Shown: one piece after another, positions 52,155 to 61,112 of the stretch
Layout of the letters: every line of letters begins with the position of its first letter
How positions within the stretch are numbered: position 1 is the stretch's first letter
Origin: an uncultured Myxococcales bacterium
GTDB taxonomy: Bacteria; Myxococcota_A; UBA9042
DNA: 64,000 nucleotides
NCBI GenBank assembly: GCA_903842345.1
Contig: CAIMLR010000039.1
Span: 62,001-126,000, forward strand
Direction of reading: 5' to 3'
The notes under the pieces: generated by a model
Told to the model about the DNA's origin: nothing
What the model saw: only the letters and a program-made list of their open reading frames with translations
Database searches by the model: none
Position numbers and translations under genes: made by a program

Positions 52155-54023
52155 TTAGCGGCGTTGGCAAGGCTCCAGACGCAGCGCGCGCCGACGCACG
52201 AGCAGCACCACGCCAGCGAGCAGCAGGCCAACCGCGCCCGACCCGGCGATCGGACTCGCCGTGCAACCGCCCGCCGCAGTCGTCCCGGAATTGACGTCCT
52301 GCGCCGTCGCGGTCGACTGGTCGGGCTTCCACGTGATAGGCGGCAGCGACTTGATGAAATCCGCCGGCAGGCTCGGCTGGCCCAGCTTGGCGTCGTTCAA
52401 CTGCGCGTCCACCTTGTCGGCGATGCTCGGGTCCACCTCAATCGGCGGCCCACTCTCGTCCAGCACTTCAACCTTCTCCGCGGGCTGGCCGCCTTCCGCG
52501 ACAATCGGCCCCTTGCCGTCGTTGTTGCCGTAGTAGGAATACGGCCCAAAGCAGTCGTACGGATTCTTCTTCGCCGGCAGCGGCACCTGATACGTCGTGC
52601 CATCGGCCATCGTCATTTCCGCGCGCACGGCTTCCGTCCCGCCCGCTTGGCAAATCGGCTTGGCCTTGGCGGTATGCGTCGCGCTCACCGCCGGCAGGTC
52701 CTTGTTCCACGCGAAAATCGGGTCCTTGTTCATCTCTTCGGGCGAGATCAGCGTCATCAGCCGCGTCAGATACGCCGTCTTGGCATACGCCGCCTGCACG
52801 TCGGTCAGCGGCTGGACGATGCCGTCCACAATCGCCTGCGTCATCGCCTTGGCGTCAAACGGCTGCGCGGCCACGGCGATCTTCATCGCCTTGCACGGGT
52901 CGTAGCACTGGTACGCTGTGCCGCAATTGTCGCTGTAGCAGCAGTCCTGCTGGACGCAGCCGTAGAACTCCTGATCCGTCGCCGTCGCAAACTGCGCGGG
53001 CTTGGGAATGAACTGCTTGATGATCGGCTGGAGCGCCTTGGACTGGCCATTGCCGATGGTCATCAGCAGCTGGTTCAAATACTTGCCCGGCTCCGCGATC
53101 GCCGCCATCGCCGCCGCATTCCAGCCCGGGACCGCAAAGTTCAGCGGCATGTCCGCGGCCTTCTGCGCGAGCTCCGTGATGAACGCGTGGCCAGATGCTT
53201 GGTCAATCGCCTTGGACGCGACGGTCAGGTAGTTGCCGCCCGCCGTCATCCAGTCAATCGTCTTCCAGTTCAGCTCCACGTGGAGCCAATTCTTGGGCAC
53301 CGCGCGCGCCGGACCCATCGTCCAGATGATGACCGGCATGTCCGGGTTCGCGGCCAGTTGCGTCAGGCGAATCGGCAGGCACGGCGACGGCTCTTGCATC
53401 TGGATGACGATCGGCACCAGGTCGCCATCGGACTTGTCCTTCTGCAGGCGCAGCGCCAGGAACACGTAGTTCTGCTTGGCGTACGCATCCAGGAGCGGCG
53501 CCGTCGCGGCGGGCTGGTCATAGCCGTTATCCGTCAGCCATTTCTGCAGTTCTGCGCCAGAGCTGCCCTGGATGACCTTGCTCTCGTAGGGCCCGACGTT
53601 GGCTTCCTGCAGCACGACGACGCCGCTCTTGGTGCCGCCATTGGACGCGTCGGAGCTGGAGACGCCGCCCGCCATCGCGTATTCGCAGTAGGGAAAGTGG
53701 CAGGACGCGTCGCCCTGTTCGTAGGTGAGGTTGAACGTCGGCCGCGTCGTGGACTCGAGCACGTTGAAGATGCCGTCGGAGCCGGTCTTCAAGGTCGGCA
53801 CGCTCTGCAGCGGCAGGACCCAGCTGAAGCTCGTTGACGGCCCCTGGTAGCTGATTTGTATGTGAACGGTGATCTGCGCGCCGTCCTGCACGTACAGCAC
53901 GCGCTCCGCTGCCTGGTTGACCGGCGACTGCAGGTTGCAGAAGAAACCGCCACAGGCCCAAGCCGGCGCGGCGAGAAGGAGACTGGCCATGGCCAGCAGA
54001 CGGAACAACAAACGGTGCAACAT
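52155..54023 (-). CDS. DUF2330 protein with MYXO-CTERM-type sorting tail
   Basis: The 622-residue protein has a signal peptide ending in AWA, then CGGFFC, a DUF2330 domain in the first part, and a Cys cluster near residue 370 (CVQQDCCYSDNCGTAYQC). The C-terminus is GGCTASP, a hydrophobic span (AVGLLLAGVVLLV) and RRRA, the tripartite MYXO-CTERM type processed by myxosortase-like enzymes to place a protein on the surface. The tail extends with about ten further residues after the basic cluster, longer than usual. GGGAG precedes the ATG. It diverges from the thioesterase gene. Confidence 0.9.
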   Translation of the reverse strand: MLHRLLFRLLAMASLLLAAPAWACGGFFCNLQSPVNQAAERVLYVQDGAQITVHIQISYQGPSTSFSWVLPLQSVPTLKTGSDGIFNVLESTTRPTFNLTYEQGDASCHFPYCEYAMAGGVSSSDASNGGTKSGVVVLQEANVGPYESKVIQGSSGAELQKWLTDNGYDQPAATAPLLDAYAKQNYVFLALRLQKDKSDGDLVPIVIQMQEPSPCLPIRLTQLAANPDMPVIIWTMGPARAVPKNWLHVELNWKTIDWMTAGGNYLTVASKAIDQASGHAFITELAQKAADMPLNFAVPGWNAAAMAAIAEPGKYLNQLLMTIGNGQSKALQPIIKQFIPKPAQFATATDQEFYGCVQQDCCYSDNCGTAYQCYDPCKAMKIAVAAQPFDAKAMTQAIVDGIVQPLTDVQAAYAKTAYLTRLMTLISPEEMNKDPIFAWNKDLPAVSATHTAKAKPICQAGGTEAVRAEMTMADGTTYQVPLPAKKNPYDCFGPYSYYGNNDGKGPIVAEGGQPAEKVEVLDESGPPIEVDPSIADKVDAQLNDAKLGQPSLPADFIKSLPPITWKPDQSTATAQDVNSGTTAAGGCTASPIAGSGAVGLLLAGVVLLVRRRALRLEPCQRR

Positions 54024-54194
54024 GGAAGACTCCCAGGGCAAAATACGGCGACAGACGCGCAGGATGGCGGGCGTTTGCGGCTCGGTTGTCAGGAGCCGAG
54101 TGGACGCTCGGCCAAGGAGTCTGGCACCCTCACGCTAACGGTGCGGCCGCGGGCTGTCAAGACGAACCGACAACGCCCCGCCATGAGGACCCAC

Positions 54195-54650
54195 ATGCCA
54201 GAACAGCTGAACCAGGATACCGCGCTTCCAGGAAGCCGCCACACGCAGTCCGGCGGCGTGCAGACCCAGTACGTTTGGCGCGCCGCGGATCGGGCGGTTC
54301 ACGGCGACCTGCAGTTCACCGCCGTGGCGGAAGGCCTCCCGGGCTACGTGCACGGCGGCGCGCTGTCGGCAATCGCGGACGAAGCGATGGGCCTCGCGTG
54401 CTGGAGTGAAGGTCATTGTGCGCCGGGCGCGCAGGTCAACGTCACCTTCCTGCAGCCCGTGCGCGCGGGTGATCACGGGCAAGTGCGCGCGTCGCTGGTG
54501 GAGACGATCGGCCGCAAGTTGCACTGTCAGGCGGAGATCCGCGTGGCGGATCGGGTGGTGGCGCGTGCGACCGGCATTTTCGTCTCGGTCCCGCTGCAGG
54601 ATCCGGCGCAATTCGCCGGCTGGCCCGGGCTCGCGCGCTTCCAGAAATAG
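54195..54650 (+). CDS. PaaI-type hot-dog thioesterase
   Basis: The 151-residue protein has the hot-dog fold landmarks GYVHGGALSAIADEAMG, with the usual HGG loop and acidic helix residue, VNVTFLQPVRAGD and ATGIFVSV. It should hydrolyse acyl-CoA thioesters. The GAGGA box sits about 7 bases before the ATG at 54195, favouring it over the ATG at 54183. It shares a 171-bp divergent gap with the DUF2330 gene that contains the inverted repeat CGGCTC/GAGCCG (54078-54098). Confidence 0.85.
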   Translation: MPEQLNQDTALPGSRHTQSGGVQTQYVWRAADRAVHGDLQFTAVAEGLPGYVHGGALSAIADEAMGLACWSEGHCAPGAQVNVTFLQPVRAGDHGQVRASLVETIGRKLHCQAEIRVADRVVARATGIFVSVPLQDPAQFAGWPGLARFQK

Positions 54651-54655
54651 TCGCC

Positions 54656-54695
54656 AAAAACGCCGACGCCGGCGAAGTTTCCCTCGCCGGCGTCG
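54656..54695 (-). terminator. Rho-independent terminator of the metzincin gene
   Basis: A 12-bp perfect stem (CGACGCCGGCGA/TCGCCGGCGTCG, 54664-54695) with an 8-base loop is followed, on the minus strand, by GCG and five T (54660-54656). It lies 21 bp beyond the stop of the metalloprotease gene and can also end the convergent thioesterase transcript, though with no T-run on that side. Confidence 0.85.
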
Positions 54696-54716
54696 ACCGT
54701 TCAGATGAACCAGCCC

Positions 54717-57700
54717 TTACGGGTAGAGCGCCTTGGAGTGCGGCGTCAGGTCCAGACCGTACGCGTCCACGGCCTGGCGCAGGTACGCCGGGATGGTCAC
54801 GTACTGCTTGAGCTTCATGCACGCCTGGTTGTCCGCGCACGTGCAGCCCGAGTTATCGGTCGCGCTGCAGTTCGGCGTGCCGCCGCCCTGCGTGAGCGGC
54901 TGCATCGTCGCGTCGTACTTGACCATCGCCGCGCCCGTCGCCGGATTGGCCTTGGCCAGGTACCACTCAGGCGTACCGTCGCCGTCCAGATCCGCACCCG
55001 GGTCGGTGACATACGCATCGACGAGCAGGCTGTTGGCGTATTCCAGCACGCGAGCGCCGATACCCTTCTGCACGGTCTTGCCGAAGATCTGCTCCTTGCC
55101 GAAGAAGCGCGCGACGTACGTCTTGCCGTCCGGGTAGTGGAATTCCATGCGATTCACACCCAGATCCGGATTCGCGTCGACGCCCAGTTCCCACAGACGC
55201 AGCTGGTCCAGCCAGTTCTCTTCCTGGTTTTCCATCAGGTAGAGCATCGTCCACGCGATGAAGAACTTCTGCTGCTCGTAGTTGATCTGCGGGTCAATCG
55301 CCGCCACATCCTTGGGCGACAGCGCGCCAAACGGCGTGGTGTTGTCCTGGCCAAACGCGCGGCAGATGGTCGAGCCGTTGCCCGGGAAGCAGGAAACCGG
55401 CGTCGCGCCGTACCACGACGTGAAGCCGATGCCCTTGGTCGGGTACTTGTCGGTGTCGACTTCCGGATCGCCGTTCGGCGCCTTCAGCGCGATGCGCGCA
55501 CCCTTGACGAAATCGTCGCCGGTGAGCGAGTTGGCGAGGAAGCGACGGTAGCCTTCCGGGAACAGGTCGGCGATGGAGACCGAGCGATAGCGCGCGTCTT
55601 CAAAGTCGCCCAGCGTCGAGCTGATGAAGTTGTCAACCGACTCGGTCAGCAGCATCGAGACCGCGGCCTTTTCGTAGTACGAACCGGCGTTGAGCGTGTA
55701 CTGCGAGTCGTACTCACCCATGTCGCTGGCCAGCGCGTTCTCGACCGGCTTGCCGCCGAAGCTGACGCCTTCCAGATAGCCCGTCGCGCCGTTCGGCACG
55801 ATGACCTTGGTCGCCGGCGGCGTGTTCGAGTTCGAGCCCGCCGAAGCGCGCAGGACGCCCGTCGGGTCGGTGTAGTGCTCGCCCGCTTCCGGACGCGCAG
55901 TGATCATCGTGAAGTGATCAAACACCATCGAGGCAGCGAGGACCGAATCCGGGAAGAAGTTCTGTGCGGCGTACGCCCACAGGTCATCCGGGTTCAGGTT
56001 CTGTTCCAGCGCGACGTCGCGGTAGATGTTGCGGTAGAGGCCAAGGCCCTTGGCGCCGTCACGCATCTTCTCGTAGTAACGCGTCAGCGAGCGGTTGTAC
56101 GCGGTGCGGACGGCGAAGCTCTTACGACCACGGCGATAGTTGTCGAAAATGTGGTTCACTTCCGGCTGCGTGATCATGAAGTTGAAGATTTCGTAGTTAT
56201 CCGCGCCGTTGTCGTGGCGGTAGACGCTGGCATTGCCAAGGTCCGCCCAGGTGTCCGTCGCGAAGCCATACGGCACGCGGGTGCGGCCGTCTTTGTCGAG
56301 CGCCTGACCACCGCGGTAGAAGCCGCTGAACTGGGTCTTGGTCGGCATCTGCAGCTCCTGCCACTGGACATAGTCCACCGGCTGCTGGCGGCAACGCGTG
56401 TACGCGCCGCCCTGCTGCACGAGCAAACCGTCCAACATCGGGTGGAACGCGCCATCGCGCTTGTCGTCCCAACGGCCCGGCTTCCAGTTGGCAACGTCGC
56501 TGATCGGCGCGCAATCCGCGATCAACGCATAGTTCTTCTGGTATTCCGAGTAGTGGATGTTCGTCGTGGCGCCCTTGGTCGAGCCGATGACCGGCTGGAC
56601 ACCGAGAATGCCGCCGAAGTTGTCCATCTTGCCGAGGACGCCCACGCCGCGCTTTTGGCCGACCTTGTACGAATCGTCCGCGTGCACGGCCGAGACATCG
56701 CCGTAGAACATGGCCGGCGCGTGGAAGTCATACGCGCCCAGACCGAGCAGGTCCTGCGTCGTTTCACCGGCGTAGTCCATGACCGAGGACTGCATCCACA
56801 TCCAAATCAGGTTGTCGCGCTCATCCTTGGTGACCGGGTCAAAGTAGCGCGGACCGACGCAAGCCGCGGCATCCGCGGTCTTCACGAGGCTCGTGCACTT
56901 CTTGCTGACCGTCGCGTCCTGGGTGCGAAGCTGCCAGTACTGCGGGCGGTAGTTGAACGCGTCAGCCGAGGAAATGAAGTTGTGACGCAGACCGACCGAG
57001 TGACCCATTTCGTGAATCACGACGGCATAGTGCACGCGACGGGCGAGGTACTTGCGCATCGCTTCCGCGCGCGTCTGCTTGCGGGCGGTGAAAGCCGCGT
57101 CCGTCTCGTTCGCGTCCGTCTTGGTCGGTTCGAACTTGCCGAACTTGTCCTGCAACACAGTGCCGAGACCGGCGATCGAAAGCGGCGCATCCGCCATTTC
57201 CATTTCGCACGCACCGCGGGAAGCCATCGCGTTCGCCTTCAGCTGCCGGAAGGAACGCTGGATCGACGGATTGCCACCGCGCATCGGGGAAACCATGTCC
57301 ATCAGGCCGGACGACATCTGCAGACCCTGGACGCCGTAGAACTTCTGCATCATCGGGGTCATGAGCGCCAGTTCAAACGCCGAGTTGGCCGCAGCCTGAC
57401 GGCGCGCCATGTACATCGGGTTCGAGACCGACGGCGCATCGTTCTGCGCGGTCACGCCGGCGAGCTTCTGGGCCACGCCCGCGACGAGTTCAGCCGCTTC
57501 CGGGTGCTGGTTGGCAAACTGCGCGGCGCGAGCCGGGTCAATCTGCTTGCCGCTGGAACGCGAGCGATCGCTGACCTGCTCAGCCGTCAAACCACCGGCG
57601 AGGCCGTCCGCGGAGGCAGCTTCAGCAGCGGCGCTCCAGTTGCGGATGTACTTGCCTTCCGTGATTTCAGAAGCCTGCAGTTCGCCAGCCGCGTAACGCG

Positions 57701-59642
57701 CCATGTCGACGGTGCCCTGGCTCCACAGTTCGTTGATGTACGTCCAGACGTTGATGCTGGCCGAAACCTTCTCGCCGTTGGTCGGGTCAGAACCGTCGAC
57801 CATGATGCCCCACGGGGACGGCGTGGCGGGCTCAACAATGCCGTTGACCTGGTGGTAACGCAGGTCGCCGCGGCGAACGTGCGTGGCCGCCTGGCAGATC
57901 GCGATGGTGGCCAGGTCGCCAGCGGTCTGCGCGTTGAAGCAGGCTTCCGCCGTCAACGTGGCCGGGAGGCGCTTGTCAGCCGGCGCGCAAACGTCCGGGT
58001 CATTGGCTTCCACCGGGCTGTGGCAGAGCACAACCTGCTCCGGGAGCTTGGCGATGGCGATGACGCCCGGCGCGAGGTTGCGCTTGGCGGCGCTGCCGAG
58101 ATCGTCAGCGATCGCGACGCACGCGGCTTCCGCGCGGTTCTTGTCCTTGTACGCGATGCCGTGGCGGCAGTCGTCGACTTCCTTGGCCAGCGCGATCACG
58201 TCTTCGTTGTCGTCCTGCTGACCAAAGAACACCGGGAACTTGGTGAGGCACTCGGCGCCGTCCGTGCCGACGCGCTTGCACTCAGCGTACTTGGATTCCT
58301 GCGCAGCGGCGCGGAGCGCGACGTCCCATTCGTGGGTCGCGTCTTCGGTCGGCTGGAAGTACTCGGGGTTGCTGCCGTCCGCGTAGTACCACGCGATCGC
58401 CTTGGCGGCGCGCAGCTGGTACGGCAGGGTGCAGCGCTGGCGGAAGGTGTCGCACTGCGAGCCGCCGATCTTGGTGGCGTCCGTGACGCCCTTGCACTCG
58501 TCTTCCGTGCCGTCGCCGTCCGTGTCGCGGTGCGGGTCTTCGCCGTACGGCGTGCCCACGCAGGTCTTGGTCTTGCCATCGGCGCCGAGGCACTCGCTCT
58601 CCGGAACAAAGCACTTGATCTCGCCGGACATCGCCTTCGCATCGGTGTAGTAGTGGCTGCGTTCCCAGATGTTGTAGCGCTCGACAAAGCGGTGCGTCAG
58701 CTGATCCGTGAGGCCGTAGTTGCGGGCATAGCCCTGGCGTTCGGTCGTGAAGGCGCCGGCGGACTGGAAGCGGTAGCCGTCCCATTCCTTGGGCTCGTAG
58801 TCGCTGTCGACAACCTTGCGGAAGGAGTGACGCAGGGTCAGTTCAACCGGGTTGCACGTCGCGGCGGGCGCTTGGCCACCGGCGAAGTCGGCGTCGAGGA
58901 AGCACGCGGGGTAGCTGTTGATGCCCCAGCCCAGCGACGACAGGTCGATGATGCCCGGCTTGGCGAACGACTTGGTCGTGATGTCAAAGTAGCTGCCGTC
59001 ATCGGCGAAGTACGGCGCATCTTCCTGGCTCGGGTCGAGCACGTCATACGCGAGCGACTCGTAGGTGATGCCGCCGATCACGCCCATCATGGAGAGCGTG
59101 TCGAAGTCGTAGCTGTCGACGTTGAGGTTCTTGGACCAGTCAACGCGGAAGTACTGGCGGTCGTACCACGGCGCATCAACGGCGTTTTCCTCGACGACGT
59201 TCATTTCCTCGCCCGTGGACGGGTTGTACGCGTGCTGGATGTTGAAGTGCGACTGAATGCGGAACGCGGCGACGATGATGCCGTTCTGCGTCACCTTGCC
59301 AACGCCCTTGCCGTCGGAACCCGGGATGCGCTCATAGGCGAGGCGGGCGATCAGCAAGTCTTGGGTCACCTGCCATTTCACGCGCGACAGCGGCTGCGCG
59401 TACGTCGAGGTGAACAAGCCGTCTTGCGCCGCGCCGTAACCGACGTCGGTGACGGTCGTGCGCGCCCAGAATTCCGGGTCGTCGGCCGTATCTACCAGCT
59501 TCTCACCCACGAAGAAGGACTTCTTCAGGGCGTACGGCTGCACACGATTGATGGGCGCGCGTTCCTGGGCACAACCGACAAACAGCGTCGAGAGCGTCAG
59601 GAGGAGGAAGGCGAGCGGTGCAAGAGAGCGACGGGCGGTCAT
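54717..59642 (-). CDS. Very large metzincin-type metalloprotease lipoprotein
   Basis: The 1641-residue lipoprotein has Cys24 in FVGC and then a long region without known domain that includes a DTDGDGTEDEC calcium-type loop. The zinc site H877-E878-x-x-H881-x-x-G884-x-x-H887 (HEMGHSVGLRH) is a metzincin motif, preceded by a helical span. A matching Met-turn candidate is SVMDYAGE about 65 residues later. The remaining 750 residues include more aromatic, Asn-rich segments and a Cys-containing end (CSATDNSGCTCADNQAC). It should act as a surface protease or peptide-degrading protein. The porin gene lies upstream with an 83-bp gap, and a terminator follows. Confidence 0.88.
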   Translation of the reverse strand: MTARRSLAPLAFLLLTLSTLFVGCAQERAPINRVQPYALKKSFFVGEKLVDTADDPEFWARTTVTDVGYGAAQDGLFTSTYAQPLSRVKWQVTQDLLIARLAYERIPGSDGKGVGKVTQNGIIVAAFRIQSHFNIQHAYNPSTGEEMNVVEENAVDAPWYDRQYFRVDWSKNLNVDSYDFDTLSMMGVIGGITYESLAYDVLDPSQEDAPYFADDGSYFDITTKSFAKPGIIDLSSLGWGINSYPACFLDADFAGGQAPAATCNPVELTLRHSFRKVVDSDYEPKEWDGYRFQSAGAFTTERQGYARNYGLTDQLTHRFVERYNIWERSHYYTDAKAMSGEIKCFVPESECLGADGKTKTCVGTPYGEDPHRDTDGDGTEDECKGVTDATKIGGSQCDTFRQRCTLPYQLRAAKAIAWYYADGSNPEYFQPTEDATHEWDVALRAAAQESKYAECKRVGTDGAECLTKFPVFFGQQDDNEDVIALAKEVDDCRHGIAYKDKNRAEAACVAIADDLGSAAKRNLAPGVIAIAKLPEQVVLCHSPVEANDPDVCAPADKRLPATLTAEACFNAQTAGDLATIAICQAATHVRRGDLRYHQVNGIVEPATPSPWGIMVDGSDPTNGEKVSASINVWTYINELWSQGTVDMARYAAGELQASEITEGKYIRNWSAAAEAASADGLAGGLTAEQVSDRSRSSGKQIDPARAAQFANQHPEAAELVAGVAQKLAGVTAQNDAPSVSNPMYMARRQAAANSAFELALMTPMMQKFYGVQGLQMSSGLMDMVSPMRGGNPSIQRSFRQLKANAMASRGACEMEMADAPLSIAGLGTVLQDKFGKFEPTKTDANETDAAFTARKQTRAEAMRKYLARRVHYAVVIHEMGHSVGLRHNFISSADAFNYRPQYWQLRTQDATVSKKCTSLVKTADAAACVGPRYFDPVTKDERDNLIWMWMQSSVMDYAGETTQDLLGLGAYDFHAPAMFYGDVSAVHADDSYKVGQKRGVGVLGKMDNFGGILGVQPVIGSTKGATTNIHYSEYQKNYALIADCAPISDVANWKPGRWDDKRDGAFHPMLDGLLVQQGGAYTRCRQQPVDYVQWQELQMPTKTQFSGFYRGGQALDKDGRTRVPYGFATDTWADLGNASVYRHDNGADNYEIFNFMITQPEVNHIFDNYRRGRKSFAVRTAYNRSLTRYYEKMRDGAKGLGLYRNIYRDVALEQNLNPDDLWAYAAQNFFPDSVLAASMVFDHFTMITARPEAGEHYTDPTGVLRASAGSNSNTPPATKVIVPNGATGYLEGVSFGGKPVENALASDMGEYDSQYTLNAGSYYEKAAVSMLLTESVDNFISSTLGDFEDARYRSVSIADLFPEGYRRFLANSLTGDDFVKGARIALKAPNGDPEVDTDKYPTKGIGFTSWYGATPVSCFPGNGSTICRAFGQDNTTPFGALSPKDVAAIDPQINYEQQKFFIAWTMLYLMENQEENWLDQLRLWELGVDANPDLGVNRMEFHYPDGKTYVARFFGKEQIFGKTVQKGIGARVLEYANSLLVDAYVTDPGADLDGDGTPEWYLAKANPATGAAMVKYDATMQPLTQGGGTPNCSATDNSGCTCADNQACMKLKQYVTIPAYLRQAVDAYGLDLTPHSKALYP

Positions 59643-59725
59643 GTTCAGCCTCAGTTCAAGAAAAAATAAATGCTCAGAAACAATCAGTTATGCACACAGA
59701 ACAACAGAATCAGCAGCGCCGGCGA

Positions 59726-60934
59726 TTACCAGAATCGCGGCAGCTTGTCAGGCGACAGGTTCAGTTCCAGATAGATCGTCGAGTAGCGGTTCAAGAACGG
59801 CGACTCGTACGTGGAATCCGGCTTCAATTGCGCGTTGTACGTTTCCGCACCGACGCCGATACCCAGCGCGGGGTGCACGCGGAACTCGGCGCCAAGGCCG
59901 TAGTACATGAGCGCGCGGAAGTTGGTGGCGTTCGGGTCGGCAGCGATCGTCGTCGCCGCGCCGTTCTTTTCGCCCGCGAGGTACACCGTGCTGGACGGCT
60001 GCGCGAACGGGAAGTCGCCGATCTGGCCGCCCGCGACGGAGAACGAGAGCCACGAGGTGGGTTCGTAGCCGATCGAGCCGATCGCCATGTAGCGCCATTC
60101 CGAGTTGCGCGAGCCGCTGATCTGGAACGGGTCGCAACCGGTGGCGAGACCCACGCAGTTGTCGAGCCACGGCTTGTCCATCACCGGATTCTGCGACTCG
60201 TAGAAGTAGTGCGTGCCGCGGCCGGTGACGCCGACGGAGAACGGACCCTTGCTGAAGCCCGCCGAAACGCCAATGCCGGTGCCGAGGCGCATGGTCTTGG
60301 CCAGCGAGCTCTTGGACGTCGGAATGGTGAACTGACCTTCCACGTTGACCGTCAGGCCGACTTCCTTGTTCTTGTAGACCGAGTAGCCGAGCGACAGGAT
60401 CGTGTCTGACAGCTGCCCTTCGTTCTTCTTGGTCGTCGAATCCGAGTTGCTCAGCTCGATGTTGGCGTACTGCCAGCCCTTCACGTAGAGGCGGCCGTCT
60501 TCCGTCAGCGCAAACCGCGGCGTCAGCATCAGCGCCAGCACTTCGTTGGGATTCCAGGTCGGGTCGGTCGACTTGATGAAGCTCGTCACGCCGGTCATTT
60601 GCCGCAGGATGATGCCCGTGCCCGCCCAGCGCGACGGCTTCTCGGACTTCTTTTCGCCTTCAACCGCGACGCCAGCAACGGGTGCTGCAGCCTCGGTTGC
60701 CGTCGGCGCAGGCGCCACAGCGATCGGCTCGGTCACGACCGGTGAGGTCAGCTTGGCCGGCTCAGCAGTCAATTTGGCCGGTTCAGCGGGCGGCGCAGGC
60801 TCAGCGGCAGGCGCAGTCGTCGCGGCGGGCGCTGGCGGTTCTTCCGCCATCACGGCCGAAGCGGACGCGCACGCAACCAGGGAGGCCAAGACTGCCGCGC
60901 ATCCGCGGGTGCGGAATAAAATCGAGCAGTGCAT
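59726..60934 (-). CDS. Outer-membrane beta-barrel protein
   Basis: The 402-residue product has a signal peptide ending near MAEEPP, a Pro/Ala-rich linker with the repeated AEPAKLT, and then about 290 residues of alternating amphipathic strands. It ends in LPRFW, with a C-terminal aromatic residue as in barrel proteins. The start is uncertain; an ATG at 60955 is in frame and neither has a strong ribosome-binding site. It is upstream of the metalloprotease gene on the same strand, so the two may be co-expressed. Confidence 0.8.
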   Translation of the reverse strand: MHCSILFRTRGCAAVLASLVACASASAVMAEEPPAPAATTAPAAEPAPPAEPAKLTAEPAKLTSPVVTEPIAVAPAPTATEAAAPVAGVAVEGEKKSEKPSRWAGTGIILRQMTGVTSFIKSTDPTWNPNEVLALMLTPRFALTEDGRLYVKGWQYANIELSNSDSTTKKNEGQLSDTILSLGYSVYKNKEVGLTVNVEGQFTIPTSKSSLAKTMRLGTGIGVSAGFSKGPFSVGVTGRGTHYFYESQNPVMDKPWLDNCVGLATGCDPFQISGSRNSEWRYMAIGSIGYEPTSWLSFSVAGGQIGDFPFAQPSSTVYLAGEKNGAATTIAADPNATNFRALMYYGLGAEFRVHPALGIGVGAETYNAQLKPDSTYESPFLNRYSTIYLELNLSPDKLPRFW

Positions 60935-61005
60935 GTGTTTGGAGCCGTTGAACATCACGTTGCAAACCATGGTCCGGGCGCGAGCCGTAGTGCAGGCGCA
61001 TGACA

Positions 61006-61071
61006 AAACATCCGGACTGACCCGGAGCAAACCTTGTACACGGGTCTTTTGCCGCGCGCAAGCGGATGTTT
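61006..61071. promoter_or_regulatory. Nested inverted repeats upstream of the barrel-protein gene
   Basis: AAACATCCG (61006-61014) and CGGATGTTT (61063-61071) form a 9-bp inverted repeat that encloses GACCCG/CGGGTC (61019-61046). On the minus strand a weak promoter-like pair (TTGCGC, 17 bp, TACAAG) lies inside it. This may be a regulator-binding site or a leader structure. The rest of the 178-bp gap holds nothing else I recognise. Confidence 0.4.
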
Positions 61072-61112
61072 CCGTCGCGTAACAACCGGAACACGGCGTT
61101 CCTGTATGCAGG

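Noticed and set aside
54098-54150. A second sigma-54-like box before the thioesterase (TGGCACC at about 54121)
   Set aside because: The -12 element is missing and the GG-to-GC spacing is one base short.
54705-59669. 1654-codon open frame on the plus strand
   Set aside because: It mirrors the metzincin lipoprotein gene. The plus translation is dominated by Arg/Val/Asp with no domains, and the minus frame has a signal, zinc motif and terminator.
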